64,000 nt of DNA from Callaeas wilsoni (GCA_013398955.1 VWPU01012626.1:58872-122871), one strand, 5' to 3'; counted from the stretch's first letter, positions 25,400-36,068 are shown. Program-made: numbers and translations. The notes: a model not told the origin generated them from the sequence alone.

Positions 25400-25625
25400 A
25401 GCGGTGGCGCACGGGCCGTGCCTGTCCTGCACCGCGCGTGGAGGTGCTGATACTCCTCCTCCTTGGAATCGGGGGCAGGTCGGCCCCAGCCCGCTCTGTT
25501 TCCCCACTCTCCTCTTTTGGACATAAGGTAGAGATTAGGATTTAATGGTCCTTTGAGTTGCCCGGCGCTCCTCCCTCGGCGCTGTCTCCCCATGATCCCC
25601 CTGCCCGCGCCCTCCCTCTCTGCCA
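25400..25625. promoter_or_regulatory. Small CpG-rich patch
   Basis: CpG dinucleotides cluster strongly here (GGTGGCGCACGGGCCG, CACCGCGCG, GCCCGGCGCTC, CTCGGCGCTG, CCCGCGCCC) while the flanking tens of kilobases are nearly CpG-free. This is the sign of a small, probably unmethylated, CpG island. It runs directly into the motif-rich segment on the right. I see no TATA box that decides a start and no orientation. It could be an orphan CpG island or alternative promoter of a nearby developmental gene. Confidence 0.5.
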
Positions 25626-26270
25626 TCAATGGGAGCCTTTGATGTCGCACAAGGGAAGACTGTTGGCTAACAGTCTGGAGCTGCCTCGTTTGAGCCAACC
25701 ACCACATGAAAACAAATGCAAGCCATCATATTTCATTAACTGGCTGCCCCCCGTTCAAGTGCCCTTTTTTGATGTCAGAGCGCATCCTGACAGAAATCAG
25801 GAAGATACGTGTGATTAGGGCCAGCAATAATAGTTAGTGCATTGTATTGTAAATTACCTTTCTGGGCCCTGCTACTTTATCAGCCCCACTGGCCTTGGCT
25901 TGGGTACATTTTTGACTACTCTGTATATACAGTGTATTAGCGCAATGGAGATCATTATGTGGCCTGTATTTGAGTCATTTTTATTTAAGATGCCAAACAA
26001 TAAGCTGTTGATTGGGGGAACAAGAGGCGAACAATAATGTTCTGTGTCACATAATACACCACCATTTTCCAGCTTTGCTTTAGAAGGGCCCTCTTTATTG
26101 TTTTTGTATAAAAATGGTTCTTAGGAGGAGGAATATTTTGCTGAGGTATGTCATTATTTTGCAAATTTCTATTATCTCATCATGTTGTCTTCATTGTAAA
26201 TTGCAGCTAATTAGGAACCTAGTTAGAGCCCCAGCTTTGAGGCTGGCTTTTTTGTGAAAAGAGCCCACCG
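25626..26270. promoter_or_regulatory. Candidate conserved non-coding element cluster
   Basis: Several hundred bases of well-mixed sequence rich in developmental motifs: CCTTTGATG (TCF/LEF type) near 25635, ACAATA and CATTGT (SOX type), TTCATTAAC, GTAAATTACC and GCTAATTAGG (homeodomain type). A perfect inverted repeat AGACTGTT-GGCT-AACAGTCT lies at 25657-25676. There is no open frame of note and no transposable-element signature. The style is that of the deeply conserved enhancers found in gene deserts around developmental regulators. That reading is inference, since no alignment can be made here. Confidence 0.45.
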
Positions 26271-26307
26271 ATTACCGCACTACAAGAGAGGAAGGGAGAG
26301 AAAAAGG

Positions 26308-26332
26308 AGATTAATCTGGTTACCTAGGCGAC
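26308..26332. promoter_or_regulatory. Palindromic TAATC homeodomain site next to RFX X-box-like site
   Basis: AGATTAATCT at 26308-26317 is a perfect palindrome holding overlapping GATTA and TAATC, the core of OTX/PITX-type homeodomain sites. One base later, GTTACCTAGGCGAC at 26319-26332 matches the symmetrical RFX X-box layout (GTTRCC-NN-GGYAAC) except for one base. Both are read directly. Binding is inferred. Confidence 0.45.
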
Positions 26333-26399
26333 ACTCGCTTCCATCTGCGAGGAACAATACATTTTTGTTTCCTTGGCTCAGTTCAGATCTGTTTTGTTT

Positions 26400-26466
26400 A
26401 GGGGGAAAAAAAGAGAGAGAGAGGGAGAGGGGGAGAGAGAGAGAAGGGGAAAGAGGGAGAGGGAGA
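26400..26466 (+). repeat. 67-nt uninterrupted homopurine GA-rich tract
   Basis: Only A and G occur for 67 bases, mostly GA and GGGA units. Tracts like this can form triplex (H-DNA) structures and bind GAGA-type factors. The glutamate/arginine-rich open frames running through it are low-complexity artefacts. Confidence 0.95.
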
Positions 26467-26640
26467 TTAGGCAGCCCCACAACAATGCTGGACTCTGTCT
26501 GGCCCCGGCTTACCCGTTTCCATCCCTCTGCAAGTTCGGGGTCTCGGGGGAGTGGGAAGATGAAAGAGATAAGCTCCAAAGTTGTCAAAGGTCATAACCT
26601 TGCCACACAAAGCCAGCAGTTTTACTTCTAAATCCCCTTC
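26467..26640. promoter_or_regulatory. CpG-containing flank with nuclear-receptor-like inverted repeat
   Basis: The sequence continues the motif-rich region with several CpGs (CCCCGGCTTACCCG, TTCGGGGTCTCGGGG). CAAAGGTCA at 26586-26594 lies within AAGGTCATAACCTT at 26588-26601, a near-perfect palindrome of a nuclear-receptor-type half site. The same CAAAGGTCA word occurs on the opposite strand in the 22.25 kb block. Confidence 0.4.
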
Positions 26641-27602
26641 TCAGAAAAAGCACTTAATGAAATAATATACTGTGCTTCTCAACACCCTGTAGTCTTTATT
26701 AAGCAGCCAGGCCCCAGAGATGGTGAATTTAAGGAGTCGGTTAAAACTTCGGACTAAACAGTTGCTGCCCGGGAGCGTCTACTGTAGATGTGATGGGGAT
26801 TTTCTGAGAGACACAGACAACTTTTCTTCCACTTTCTTTCGTTAGCACTATTGTCGCTTCCCTGACACATGTTTTAGAGCTGCCTTCGCACAAAAGGCAG
26901 AGGTCTGTGAAGGCAGGGCATTCTGATTTTTCTTTAAATTTTTATTTTAAATTTCTTTTTGGTTACCTTCACAAGGTCATGGCATAACAGACAACAGTGA
27001 CCTGTGTCTTTCTTGTTGTGCATCAAACTATTAAACCCTTGTGCAGCTTTTGCATTGGGTAGACAATGCAACCATGTTATTTCCTTTTTATTTTGCAGCA
27101 GCTTGCCAGAAAAAGGACGTAGGTAATAACCAGAGCTGATAGAGCCTGGCTAAAACCTCAGAAATGCTCACAAGGTCTTGAACTGAATTGGCTAAACCCA
27201 CAGCCTTTTGATAAGCATAATGCTTTCTCCAGGTGTTATGTCATCATGTATAATGTTTTACCATAGAGTAGCGTTATGGATGATGACATAAAGTCACAAA
27301 AATATCAAAGCTACCAATTTTAGCTTATCTGAGCTTTCCAAACCTGGACTGTGCAGATCAAATCAGAGCAAGTATCAGGTTAACAACCCTAAATGTCTTA
27401 TTCTGCATTGCTCTGAAGTACTGTACTTATATTTTCTTCCTCTAAAGAAGATTCTGAGAGCTGCTTCACTGATGTGTTGCTCTGTCTAACTGGAAATGAT
27501 GGCCATCAACTTAAAAAATTACAAGTGTTCAGGAGGAAAGAATGATTGAAGGTACAACTGCTTTTTTGGGTGGGCAATGTGAGACATCTTGGAAGTGAAG
27601 TC
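26641..27602. other. Unannotated unique sequence
   Basis: A few CpGs persist near 26735-26790, so the regulatory-looking region may extend this far. From there to 27602 I recognise nothing. Confidence 0.45.
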
Positions 27603-27727
27603 ATATTTGAATTTCCAGTTCTGCCACATGCTTTCTGTTGGATCTCGGCCAGTTAATTTGGCCTATTTCTGCCTCAGACCTTGACCTATAAAGTAGGCAA
27701 AGCTATATTTCTCCATCACGGAGAATA
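27603..27727 (+). mobile_element. MIR-type SINE (ancient), plus strand
   Basis: The segment follows the tRNA-derived MIR order: TTGAATTTCCAGTTCTGCCAC (family: TCAAATCCCAGCTCTGCCAC), then CTGTTGGATCTCGGCCAGTT (family: GTGTGACCTTGGGCAAGT), CCTATTTCTGCCTCAG, ACCTATAAAGTAGG and a GGAGAATAA-like end. Divergence is high, as expected of an amniote-age element. It has no coding capacity. Confidence 0.75.
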
Positions 27728-29907
27728 ACTTGCATCTTAATTAATTAATTAGTGTTTGAGGAAGAGTTTGAGGTGCAGGGCTCTGGGTATATGCAGAACT
27801 TTTAATCCTTAGCTATTCTATTTGACTACATGCCTCATTGGGTACACTTGAACGAGTTCTTCTGAGAAGAAGTCTCAAGTGAGAATTAAATCAAACATAC
27901 TAGACTTCATTAATTGGAGCGACTTGCTGAGATGTTTTGCAGACATGTGGATGGAGCAGTTGTCACCTCACAGACAATTAGTCCAGTTTTCCAAGCTCTG
28001 AGGAGAATGTCCACAGTAATTCTGCAACACCATAAAATGATGTGAGGGAGGAAAAATGGCTCTGTGTTATCTATGTACAAAGAAGAGAAGGACACTACCC
28101 TTCAGTACAAAATTGTCACTGTGTGAGGGAAAGATTTGGAGAGTGAGGTATCAATCAGAGACTCTTAGCAGTATAAAGAAAGGAAGAGGAATATTTTGCA
28201 AGTTTTTTAAATGGCAATTTTCTATTTTAGTAGCAATGTTAATGCTGAAGAAACCAGAAATTTGGAATGCTCCAAAATTGTAAGGGGGAGAGGGGTAGAA
28301 ATCTTCACCCATTATTAGAAAGAACTAGAATTACTCCACGTAGCAAGATAAAAATGTTACTTTGAACTACATTATAATTTGAGGAGACTCTAGAGTTAGC
28401 CTTCCTATTCCTAAAGATGGGTGGAGAGTGTGAGTTCAGTAACTTTTGTTGGCCTACATCGTTCTTGCATCTTGTGGTAAAGGTTGACAGTGATGGGGTA
28501 TGGACAAATAATGGGGCCCATTACTTGGTAAACAGACATCCTAACATACATAAAGTCATATTACTCCTACTGGGGTGTGCTGCATATGTATTTGGTCACC
28601 AAAGAGCCTTATCTTCAGCTAGGAATTATCAAGGAAAGAAAGAAAAGGAAGACCAGGAATCAAGAATCAAAAAAAGTATTTTAGAAGACATTTCCAGGGT
28701 GACCCAAGAGCTTTACTGAGTGCTGAAGCTACAAAGGTGGAAGAATCTTTGCAGAGAATTGTTAAAGTCTCAGGAAAGGTCCATGTCTGCTTCAGCCCCA
28801 GCATAAAGGGTGGAGCATTTATTGTCAATCCTGTACCACTGTCATCACAACAGTGTCTTTGTATGCACTTCTAAGGACACATTTACATATGTTTTGAAGT
28901 GAAGGAGATATGTTATCCCAGGGAAGACCCCTCTCATGTCCTGGCACTACTGCCAAGACCTGCAATACTGTATAAATGTCTAGATCAACCTCATTTACGG
29001 CTAATATTTCTTAATGCCTTAACCAGCTGGTTTTTTTGAGATGATGAAAGTGAGATGCTCTGCAGTGCAGCCTTGCAGCCTCAGAAACTGTGGCTCCAGT
29101 GGATGCTGACCCCCCAACACCAGCCTGGAGCATGGGATGGGGACAGGTTTCCAGGGAGTAGCGCCAGGACCTTACTCCTGGAGACTCTAATGCTTCCGTG
29201 GAAGGCCTTTCCATCTTTATTGCTAATCAGTGTAAAGTATGCTTGAATCCATCAAATCTGACAAAATAAAAGCCAGAGGGGAATATTTCTGCAGCCTCAC
29301 ATCCCAACTTTTGTGTTGCATTTTGGAGCAAAGCAGAGTATCATCTTGTTAGTCTGAAAGCTCCTCAAAGGAGCTCCTCCTCTTCAACCAGTCCCTTATC
29401 AGAGCCAGTTAAAGAAATCTAGCTCTTAAACTCTGTTTCTTTTGAAACTCTTTTTTTTTTTTTTGTGGTCTGTCATGGTTTCCTTGTGTTTCCAGTTCAT
29501 TACTGTCAGTTCTTTTTGGAATGTCAGATTACATAAAAGTTGATATAAACATTCAAGCAGAGCTTGAAGGAACTCCTGAATGAATTTTGTCTTGGCAAAC
29601 CTATTTCTTTACCAAAACAATTTCTGAATAATCATTATAAGTATGAAGATCTGTGTTTATTCTAAGAATTGGTAATTATTTTTCATATAGGACTTTGAGG
29701 AGATGTGAAGAACTTGGAGAGACAAGTTACAGTAATTCATGTTTCTTGGTCTGGCACTTTAAACAATTTTACCTTCTCTCTCACCTTAATGAGAAATGTC
29801 CCTGGGAGAATGGGATGCATGGCAAATGTTTGCCACATGAGCGACACTCAACTAGCCACTAGCAGTGGGCAGTTTGACCATTTAAACCACACTTGGAGTC
29901 AGAATTT
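27728..29907. other. Unannotated unique sequence
   Basis: No gene is recognised. A 100-codon open frame at 28417-28719 has no known domain. A T14 run lies at 29451-29464. Confidence 0.5.
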
Positions 29908-30062
29908 ATGTTGGAACTAACCCTCTGAAAGCCATCTGGTTCAGCCCTTCACTCAAAGGAGGTCCAGCTTGGAAATTAATTCAGGTTTTTCAGGATCTTG
30001 TTGAGTTTCTAAGCAGCTGGTCCAGTGCTGTATCACCCTCACTCTCAATATTTTTTTTCTAT
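29908..30062 (-). mobile_element. Old CR1 LINE 3' end on the minus strand, internally deleted
   Basis: Read on the plus strand, the segment shows the reverse complement of a CR1 3' end: GTTGGAA, CCATCTGGTTCAGCCC, CTCAAAGGAGGTC, CAGGATCTTGTTGAG, then GGTCCAGTGCTGTATCACCC and CTCACTCTCAATA. Compared with the family order, about 35-40 bases between TTGAG and the CAG-TGCT stretch are missing. It is more diverged than the four plus-strand CR1 copies and lacks the terminal ATTCTATG units, so it is probably older. Confidence 0.75.
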
Positions 30063-31617
30063 ATATTTATCATTATTTCCTTCATTGTAATTGCACTGCT
30101 GAACAGCATAGGCTGGATCTAAAAACATTTCAGTCAGATTTCAGGACCGTGTCAAATGTATCTGTTTTATGGAGGGAATTTACAGGGTATAGGATTGAAC
30201 ATTATTGCAATTATTGGCAAACGTGGGAGATGCACATTGTGGCTGGATCCCCTGAGATGACAAAATTATTGGTGCATGTTGGCTATCAGAGAACGTGGTG
30301 CTAATGAGTAACCTCCTCTGCGACTCTCACCAGTACAGTTATCTGGTTTCTGACAACAGAGAAGAAAGGAGGGGAGGAAAAGAGAGAGAGAATCCTCCTG
30401 TTCCTTAGGAAGCATGTCCACTCTAAGATGCCAGTGTTCAATAGACAAATGAGCTGTAGATCTTCATTTGCTTTATCCCTTTCTAGGCCACACCACATCA
30501 ATGGCTTTACTGGGGGCACTTGAAAGGACTTCAAGCAAAAAGTTTCTGATCACTTTTACTTCTTCCTTGCTTTATTTTTACCCATGGTTGCCCAGTGCCA
30601 AAATGAGAGGACCTTTGTGTATCATTTGTATTTTCTCTGTGAGCAGGGAGCTATGTTTAGATTCTCATGACTGAATAAATTTCTTACAGATAAGAGCTTT
30701 CTTTAAGACAGGCCCTATCATGTGGGCATTCCATGAGACTGTTTCTCCATTCTAGTTCATCCTCTTTCCGCTCTTTCAAAAGTGAAAAAGACCAGTAGAA
30801 ACAGATTTTGAGGAAATATCCTTGGTTTAAAGGCTTTCTCAGGTTAATATGGAACCAGCAGAATAATTGTGCCTTCCTCTGCAAATGGAACTGTTCCCTA
30901 TTACCTCGAGAGAAGCTGAAAGAGACATCCTCTATTTCTTAAAAAAACATGTGCTGGAGATCTTTGAAGAGGACTTCAGTCCAGTGCACAGAGATTTTTT
31001 TGGCTGCTTTGTTAAATGCTTCAATTCAACAGTCCAGAGAGTAAAATAGAAGTGTTGCCAGCAAGTACAATTTGAAAATAATAAATTAAATCCCAAAATG
31101 CAAGCTTGATATAATAGTCTTGGTATTATAAAATAATAATTCCTGCATCCTTTTTTCTTTGACTTTTTGTTTCTGGCCTTCTTCAGTGCATGCAGCTGGG
31201 CATTAACAGTAAATCTCAAGTTTTTAAAAGTGACTCCAATGTGATCTAATGTGATCACTTGATTCAAAGAGTTGCACCTTTGAGAGAAGCACAGACTGGA
31301 AGATTTGTGAGTAATGAAGGCTAATAGAAGATTCAGAAAGTCAGTTCAGTTTGGATAAACTCCTGAAATTTTAGTTATGTGTAGGTCAATAGTTCGGAGG
31401 TCTGGAGTACAAGTTAATGGCATTATTGCTGAAAACATCCCTTTAGACAACAAAAGGGAAGTGCAAAAGGAACGAGAAAAGGATGTTAAACACAGATGTT
31501 TAAAGCGTATACAACATTTATCAGGCACTCAATTTGAAACAATTTATATATGTATTTATTTGTAATAAAGCCATTTAAAAATGCAAAGTTGACTGGCTGC
31601 CTTTCAGAAAGAAAAGT
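30063..31617. other. Unannotated AT-rich sequence
   Basis: No gene is recognised. A small tandem duplication of AATGTGATCT/AATGTGATCA lies near 31238-31257. Confidence 0.45.
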
Positions 31618-31674
31618 ATTTTCTTTACTAGTGCCTCCCATGGACCTGCCTAGGGGGGGACTAGTAAAGAAAAT
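31618..31674. repeat. Hairpin with 15-bp perfect arms
   Basis: ATTTTCTTTACTAGT at 31618-31632 is the exact reverse complement of ACTAGTAAAGAAAAT at 31660-31674. Inside the arms, CCTCCC (31634-31639) can pair with GGGGGG (31653-31658) after one G-G mismatch, including one G-T pair. This gives a stem of about 22 positions with a 13-nt loop. I see no transposable-element termini or target-site duplication around it. Confidence 0.9.
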
Positions 31675-32593
31675 TTACACTTTCAGCTGGTAAAGAGCAT
31701 GTTGATTGCTCTTTCTTCAGGCTGTCAGTCTGGAACTTTTCATCACATTGATGAGTAGTAATTAAAAAAATAAATAAATTGAGGGAAATTGAGGGACTGA
31801 TGGTTTTTCATGCTTTGAAGAATGTGGCAATGTAATGTAAGTCAGATTGCAACAGATAAAGACAAGGAAACTAAGATCTCTCAAGACTTTTTCCTTGTCA
31901 GCTGTGCTTGTACGTGGTGTTACAGTGAAATTCCCTAAACTAGGCTGATTGCATACATTGGATTGACTTGAAGCTTTTATAATTTAGTGTAAAAGTCAAG
32001 TACACTGTGCACTACTCTCCATACTTTCTCAACTCTTTCTGCCATCTCATGTACATTCTGGCCTTTGAGGACATCCTTTCTATAGATAGTGCTTTGTAGT
32101 ATGTAAATGTTTCAGCAGCTAGATGAAGTCTTCAGCGAGCGAGTCAATAAAACTTGCTGTGAATCTGCACATTTTCTATTGCATTCAACTTTTATGCTTC
32201 CAGAGTGAAGATGATTAACTTTTAAAAAGTTTGGAGAACTTGACTTTAAACATTGTTGACAGTTTCAGGAATCATTGGGCAGCCTGACATAATGTTATTC
32301 ATGATGAGAGTGCTGTCAGCACAGATCAGGAGTGATACCAGAGAGAAATGTAAGGTAATATTTTCGTTATAGGTTGTGGGGATTTAGCTGTGTGACTGCT
32401 ATTAATAATGGGAGTTTTGCAGTTAATTCCCCAAGCATCATGTCCCCCTCAAAAATGCTGAAAATATGCCCTGTAGTGTAGCTTGAATTAAATTTTATGT
32501 TGGTTGTTGTTTGGACATTGAAGATCATCGCATCTGAGCAGTCACTCTGCTTCAAGTTTCCTTCAGGTGCTGCCGAAGAGCAAGTAGGGAATT
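31675..32593. other. Unannotated sequence, possible MIR remnant
   Basis: Around 31853-31915 the order ACAGATAAAG, AAGGAAACTAAG, TCTCAAGACTT and TTGTCAGCT faintly follows a reverse-strand MIR, but it is too diverged to assert. A 13-bp palindrome GTGCTGTCAGCAC lies at 32310-32322. Nothing else is recognised. Confidence 0.35.
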
Positions 32594-33100
32594 AGTTGTG
32601 GTTTAACCCCAGCTGGCAACTAATCACTGCACAGGCTCCCTTTCCCCTTCCAGTGGGAGTGGGAAGGGTAAAAGTAAGAAAACTCATGAGTGGAGATGAG
32701 AACAGTTTAATAACTGAATTAAAGTAAAAGGGTCTGTTGCTATAATGAAAAGGAAAGTAACGGGAAGAGATAAAAATAAACCCCAAGAAAAACAAGAGAA
32801 GCAAATAAAAAGCAATTGCTCACCACGAACCCAATGATGCCTGGTATGTTCCTGAGCCGTTGGCCAACTTTCCTCCAGACGTCCTGGCTGTGCCCTGTCC
32901 CAGCTTCTTGTGCACCTCCAGCCCCCTTACTGGCAGGGCAGTGTGAGGAGCTGACAAGTCCTTGACTTAGGGTAAACACTGCTCAGCAAGAACTAAAACT
33001 TCAGTGTGTTATCAATGCTATTCTCATCCTAAATCTAAAATACAGCACCGTCCTAACTACTAGGAAGAGAATTAACTCTATCCCAGCCAAAACCAGGACA
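32594..33100 (-). mobile_element. Solo LTR of an avian endogenous retrovirus (ERVL-like), minus strand
   Basis: On the minus strand the element begins TGTCCTGGTTTTGGCTGGGA with TAGAGTTAATT following, and ends GGGGTTAAACCAC plus a decayed last few bases. Both ends are the signature of an LTR family common in songbirds and other Neoaves. A likely poly-A signal ATTAAA (minus strand) lies at 32706-32711. The flanks read GAATT (32589-32593) and GAACT (33101-33105), a 5-bp target-site duplication with one transition, and 5 bp is the ERVL size. No gag, pol or env sequence adjoins it, so it is a solo LTR left by recombination. The family name is from memory of its ends, and class assignment rests on the duplication length. 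Confidence 0.85.
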
Positions 33101-36025
33101 GAACTGCTGTGGTGGATGGAAGGAGGATTTTATGATTTGTGATCTCTGTCACTTTCTATGCATTTAAGCATCAGCAGATATATGTGTCTTCCAACAAAAG
33201 TACCGACTTTGGGCAGATCTGATCTATTGGTGTTTATATACATCAGGACTGGTCCATCAGGATTCTGTCCCCCACGTGATAGCTGCACGGCAATGCCTCT
33301 AGTCCCATTTGACAGAATTTCTGAGTGAGTTTCTGTTTGGACCATTCTTTTCCTGGGTTATATTCTTGCTGAGTTTCCAGCATATTGAACTGTAGCTTGC
33401 TTCAGATGATGCAGATGATATTGATAACTGGCCTGGAAAAGTCAACATAAGTGAAGTGATGAGATGATCTACTCGGCAATCATTTTCTTTCTCTTTCGCT
33501 CTCCAACTAACCACTCTCCAAGATTATGCAATGCTTGGGACATTAGGCAAAGGAGAGGACATTTTGTATGAGGAGTACCTCTGTGCTATTGTTCCTGATT
33601 TTGTACATGGGTTAGGGAGGGAGCTGAAGGCTGCTGGGAATGATCAGCAAGCCTCAGTAATGAGGGCAGTCCACAGTAAAATGTCTGATTTTTATTTTAG
33701 ATTAGTTTATTTCTATTCCTCTTTAGAGCCTATAGAGATGTAGGGACTTTGGAATCTTCTTTCTCCAGCAGCAGTGTGGAAGAAACAAGGAAGTGAAACC
33801 AGTTTAAAAATATTTTGTTACTGCCATTGCATACCTGAGTTAATTTATTTCCATGACAGAAACAGCCATGCCATAAAACCGTGGTTATGCCATTAGAGAG
33901 TTCACTTGCTTGGCTGCACATCTCAGTGGTGAATAAAGCCATAGGTGTTGACTAGACACCCAGCCCAGCAAGGAGGTCCAGATCCTCATGCTAATTGTCT
34001 CAAAATGTAAACTTTTTTTTTTAGGACGAGATTATATCTCTGTGTTTGTAAAGTGTGCATTATTTTGTGGTTGCTAATGTAATATAGATAGTAATAATGA
34101 CATCTTTGGATTTTTTTATGGCCACTAAATGTTTGTTGTCTAACTGTATCCATAATTATTTTTCCTTTTCCATACATTTTTTTTACTTATTAAATTTTGA
34201 TGCAATTTGGGGATGGGGAGAATAGAGGAAGCAGAATGTAGTAAACCGTCAAAATCTGTGCTGAAAATGTTTGCATGCTTCTACTGAAAGGTCTTGCATC
34301 TCAATTTTAACCCACAGCTTTAATCCACTCTTGTTTCTGTTTGCCTTTAAAGTATTTCCAGTCATTGTATACTTATAAAATAATTAGCATACTTCAGAAA
34401 CTACTATTTTTGTAAAGCCAAGGTTTCTATGGTATGAATTTTTCCCAGCTGTGCTAAAACACTCATGAAATTAACATTAGCTTGACGAGATTTATATGGG
34501 ACTTGGTAAACAGGAACAACCTTTGTGCTGCTGTAGTTGAAATTACCTCAGCACTTCCCAGTGCAACCTGAGTTTTCATGTGATTGCTTTGGCTGTCCCC
34601 ACAACTGTTGCAGTGATGTTTATTGTACATAATTTCAAGGTTTTACTACCCTATCAGATTCAAATGTAAGATATTTGAATTATTTTCTTCTAAAAGGTTT
34701 GTTTTTGGTTTTTTTCCTCCTTTATATCATTATGCAGATTTCCTTTCTTTTAAAGCAATTTGTTAGATTCCCTGGCTATTCCTGATGTCAGTTACCTTTG
34801 GTTTTGTATTCACATCTCTTAAATATTTCATTGAGGCTTGATCTTGCAAGGTCCAGAGTACTTCCATGATTAAATATGAGTAAGTGCTTTGTAGGATCTT
34901 CAGTGAGAGTGCTGGGGCAGGAGCAAGCCCTGTAGCAAGCCAGGGTGAGCTCTTGGCTGAGGACTGCCACTCAGTACTCCTGACAGTCAGGCTCACCTCC
35001 TGCTGGGGTTTAACCTCACTTTACTCCACTGCAGAGTGGATATGAGAACATTTGTGTCTCTTTCTGCAATTTCTTTGGTTAATCAACTGATGCTTGAAAA
35101 GTTCTGTGAATTCTTATAGAAAAGTGCATCTGTGACTTTGTTTATGGGTGCTTATAAGCATGCAAAATATTTATTTATTCCAATTTGATGGAGTGATAGT
35201 CCCAGCTTGACTGCAGATGTACTGTAAAATGACTGAAAAACCCCTTTTAAATGCATCAGACACTGTAATGTGCAATCTATGTCCCATCCTTTAAACTCTT
35301 ATGATGCTAAAACTTGGAATCGCTGCAGAATGCCAGGTAAAAGTCATCTTTTTATATAAGAGTTTAAGACAGTTATACATCTTTATGCTGATTATGAACA
35401 GTTCTAGTCTCTGTGGCAAATGTTTTAATTTAAAAAACTTCTGAGACAAACTCGAAGTGTTTTAAGAAATGCAAATACAAAGGAACTTGGTGTTCTTCAA
35501 ATGCTTCTCCCCAGGGTAAGGCTGGCTAACTATTGAGTCTTAAAAAACAGAAGCATGGCTTCCAAGCCTGAACTGTGTCACGGGATCAGCCACAAGGGCA
35601 CACTGTCACAAGGTCTGAACGCAATCTAAATCTGGCATTACCAGGTGTCTTTGGGATTCTAACACATGCTCAGCCCATTCTGACATGGCATCCAGCGCTG
35701 GGATTCCTGGCGGAACCTTGCCATCTCCTGTCTGTGGGCTTCTCCTCTCTCTGGCTCTCCATCTCTGTGATAAAAGTGCTGAGGATCCTGGCCAGAGAAG
35801 GATTTTTTCACACAGCTCTTGAGGGCGAGGTCCCAGCTGCCCCAGCAACGAGTGTCACAAGCAGGGGAACTCACTTTGAATTTCCCTTTTATGTATTCAT
35901 AGTCAAGGAGAGCTGGGATTCTGACTCCTTAGAGACTGAAGCAGCGCATGCATTTCTTTTGAGTACTTTGTTGTGGCCTGTTCAGCTGATCGCAGTTTTC
36001 CTGGGTGTATGAGAAAATGGTATGA
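33101..36025. other. Unannotated unique sequence
   Basis: No gene is recognised. The 71-codon minus-strand frame at 33130-33345 and the 145-codon plus-strand frame ending at 36012 have no domain I know. AT-rich unique sequence otherwise. Confidence 0.5.
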
Positions 36026-36068
36026 TATAGTCTGATTGCAGACTATAGCCCTGAAGGCCCAGGGCTAT
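36026..36068. repeat. Two overlapping back-to-back perfect hairpins
   Basis: TATAGTCTG (36026-36034) pairs with CAGACTATA (36039-36047) around a 4-nt loop. Immediately after, ATAGCCCTG (36045-36053) pairs with CAGGGCTAT (36060-36068) around a 6-nt loop. The two 9-bp stems share bases 36045-36047, so they compete for three positions. No mobile-element context is visible. Confidence 0.9.

Noticed and set aside
26254..26631. Open frames rich in Arg-Glu (plus) and Leu-Ser (minus)
   Set aside because: Low-complexity translation of the GA-rich homopurine tract. No domain, and the segment looks regulatory instead.
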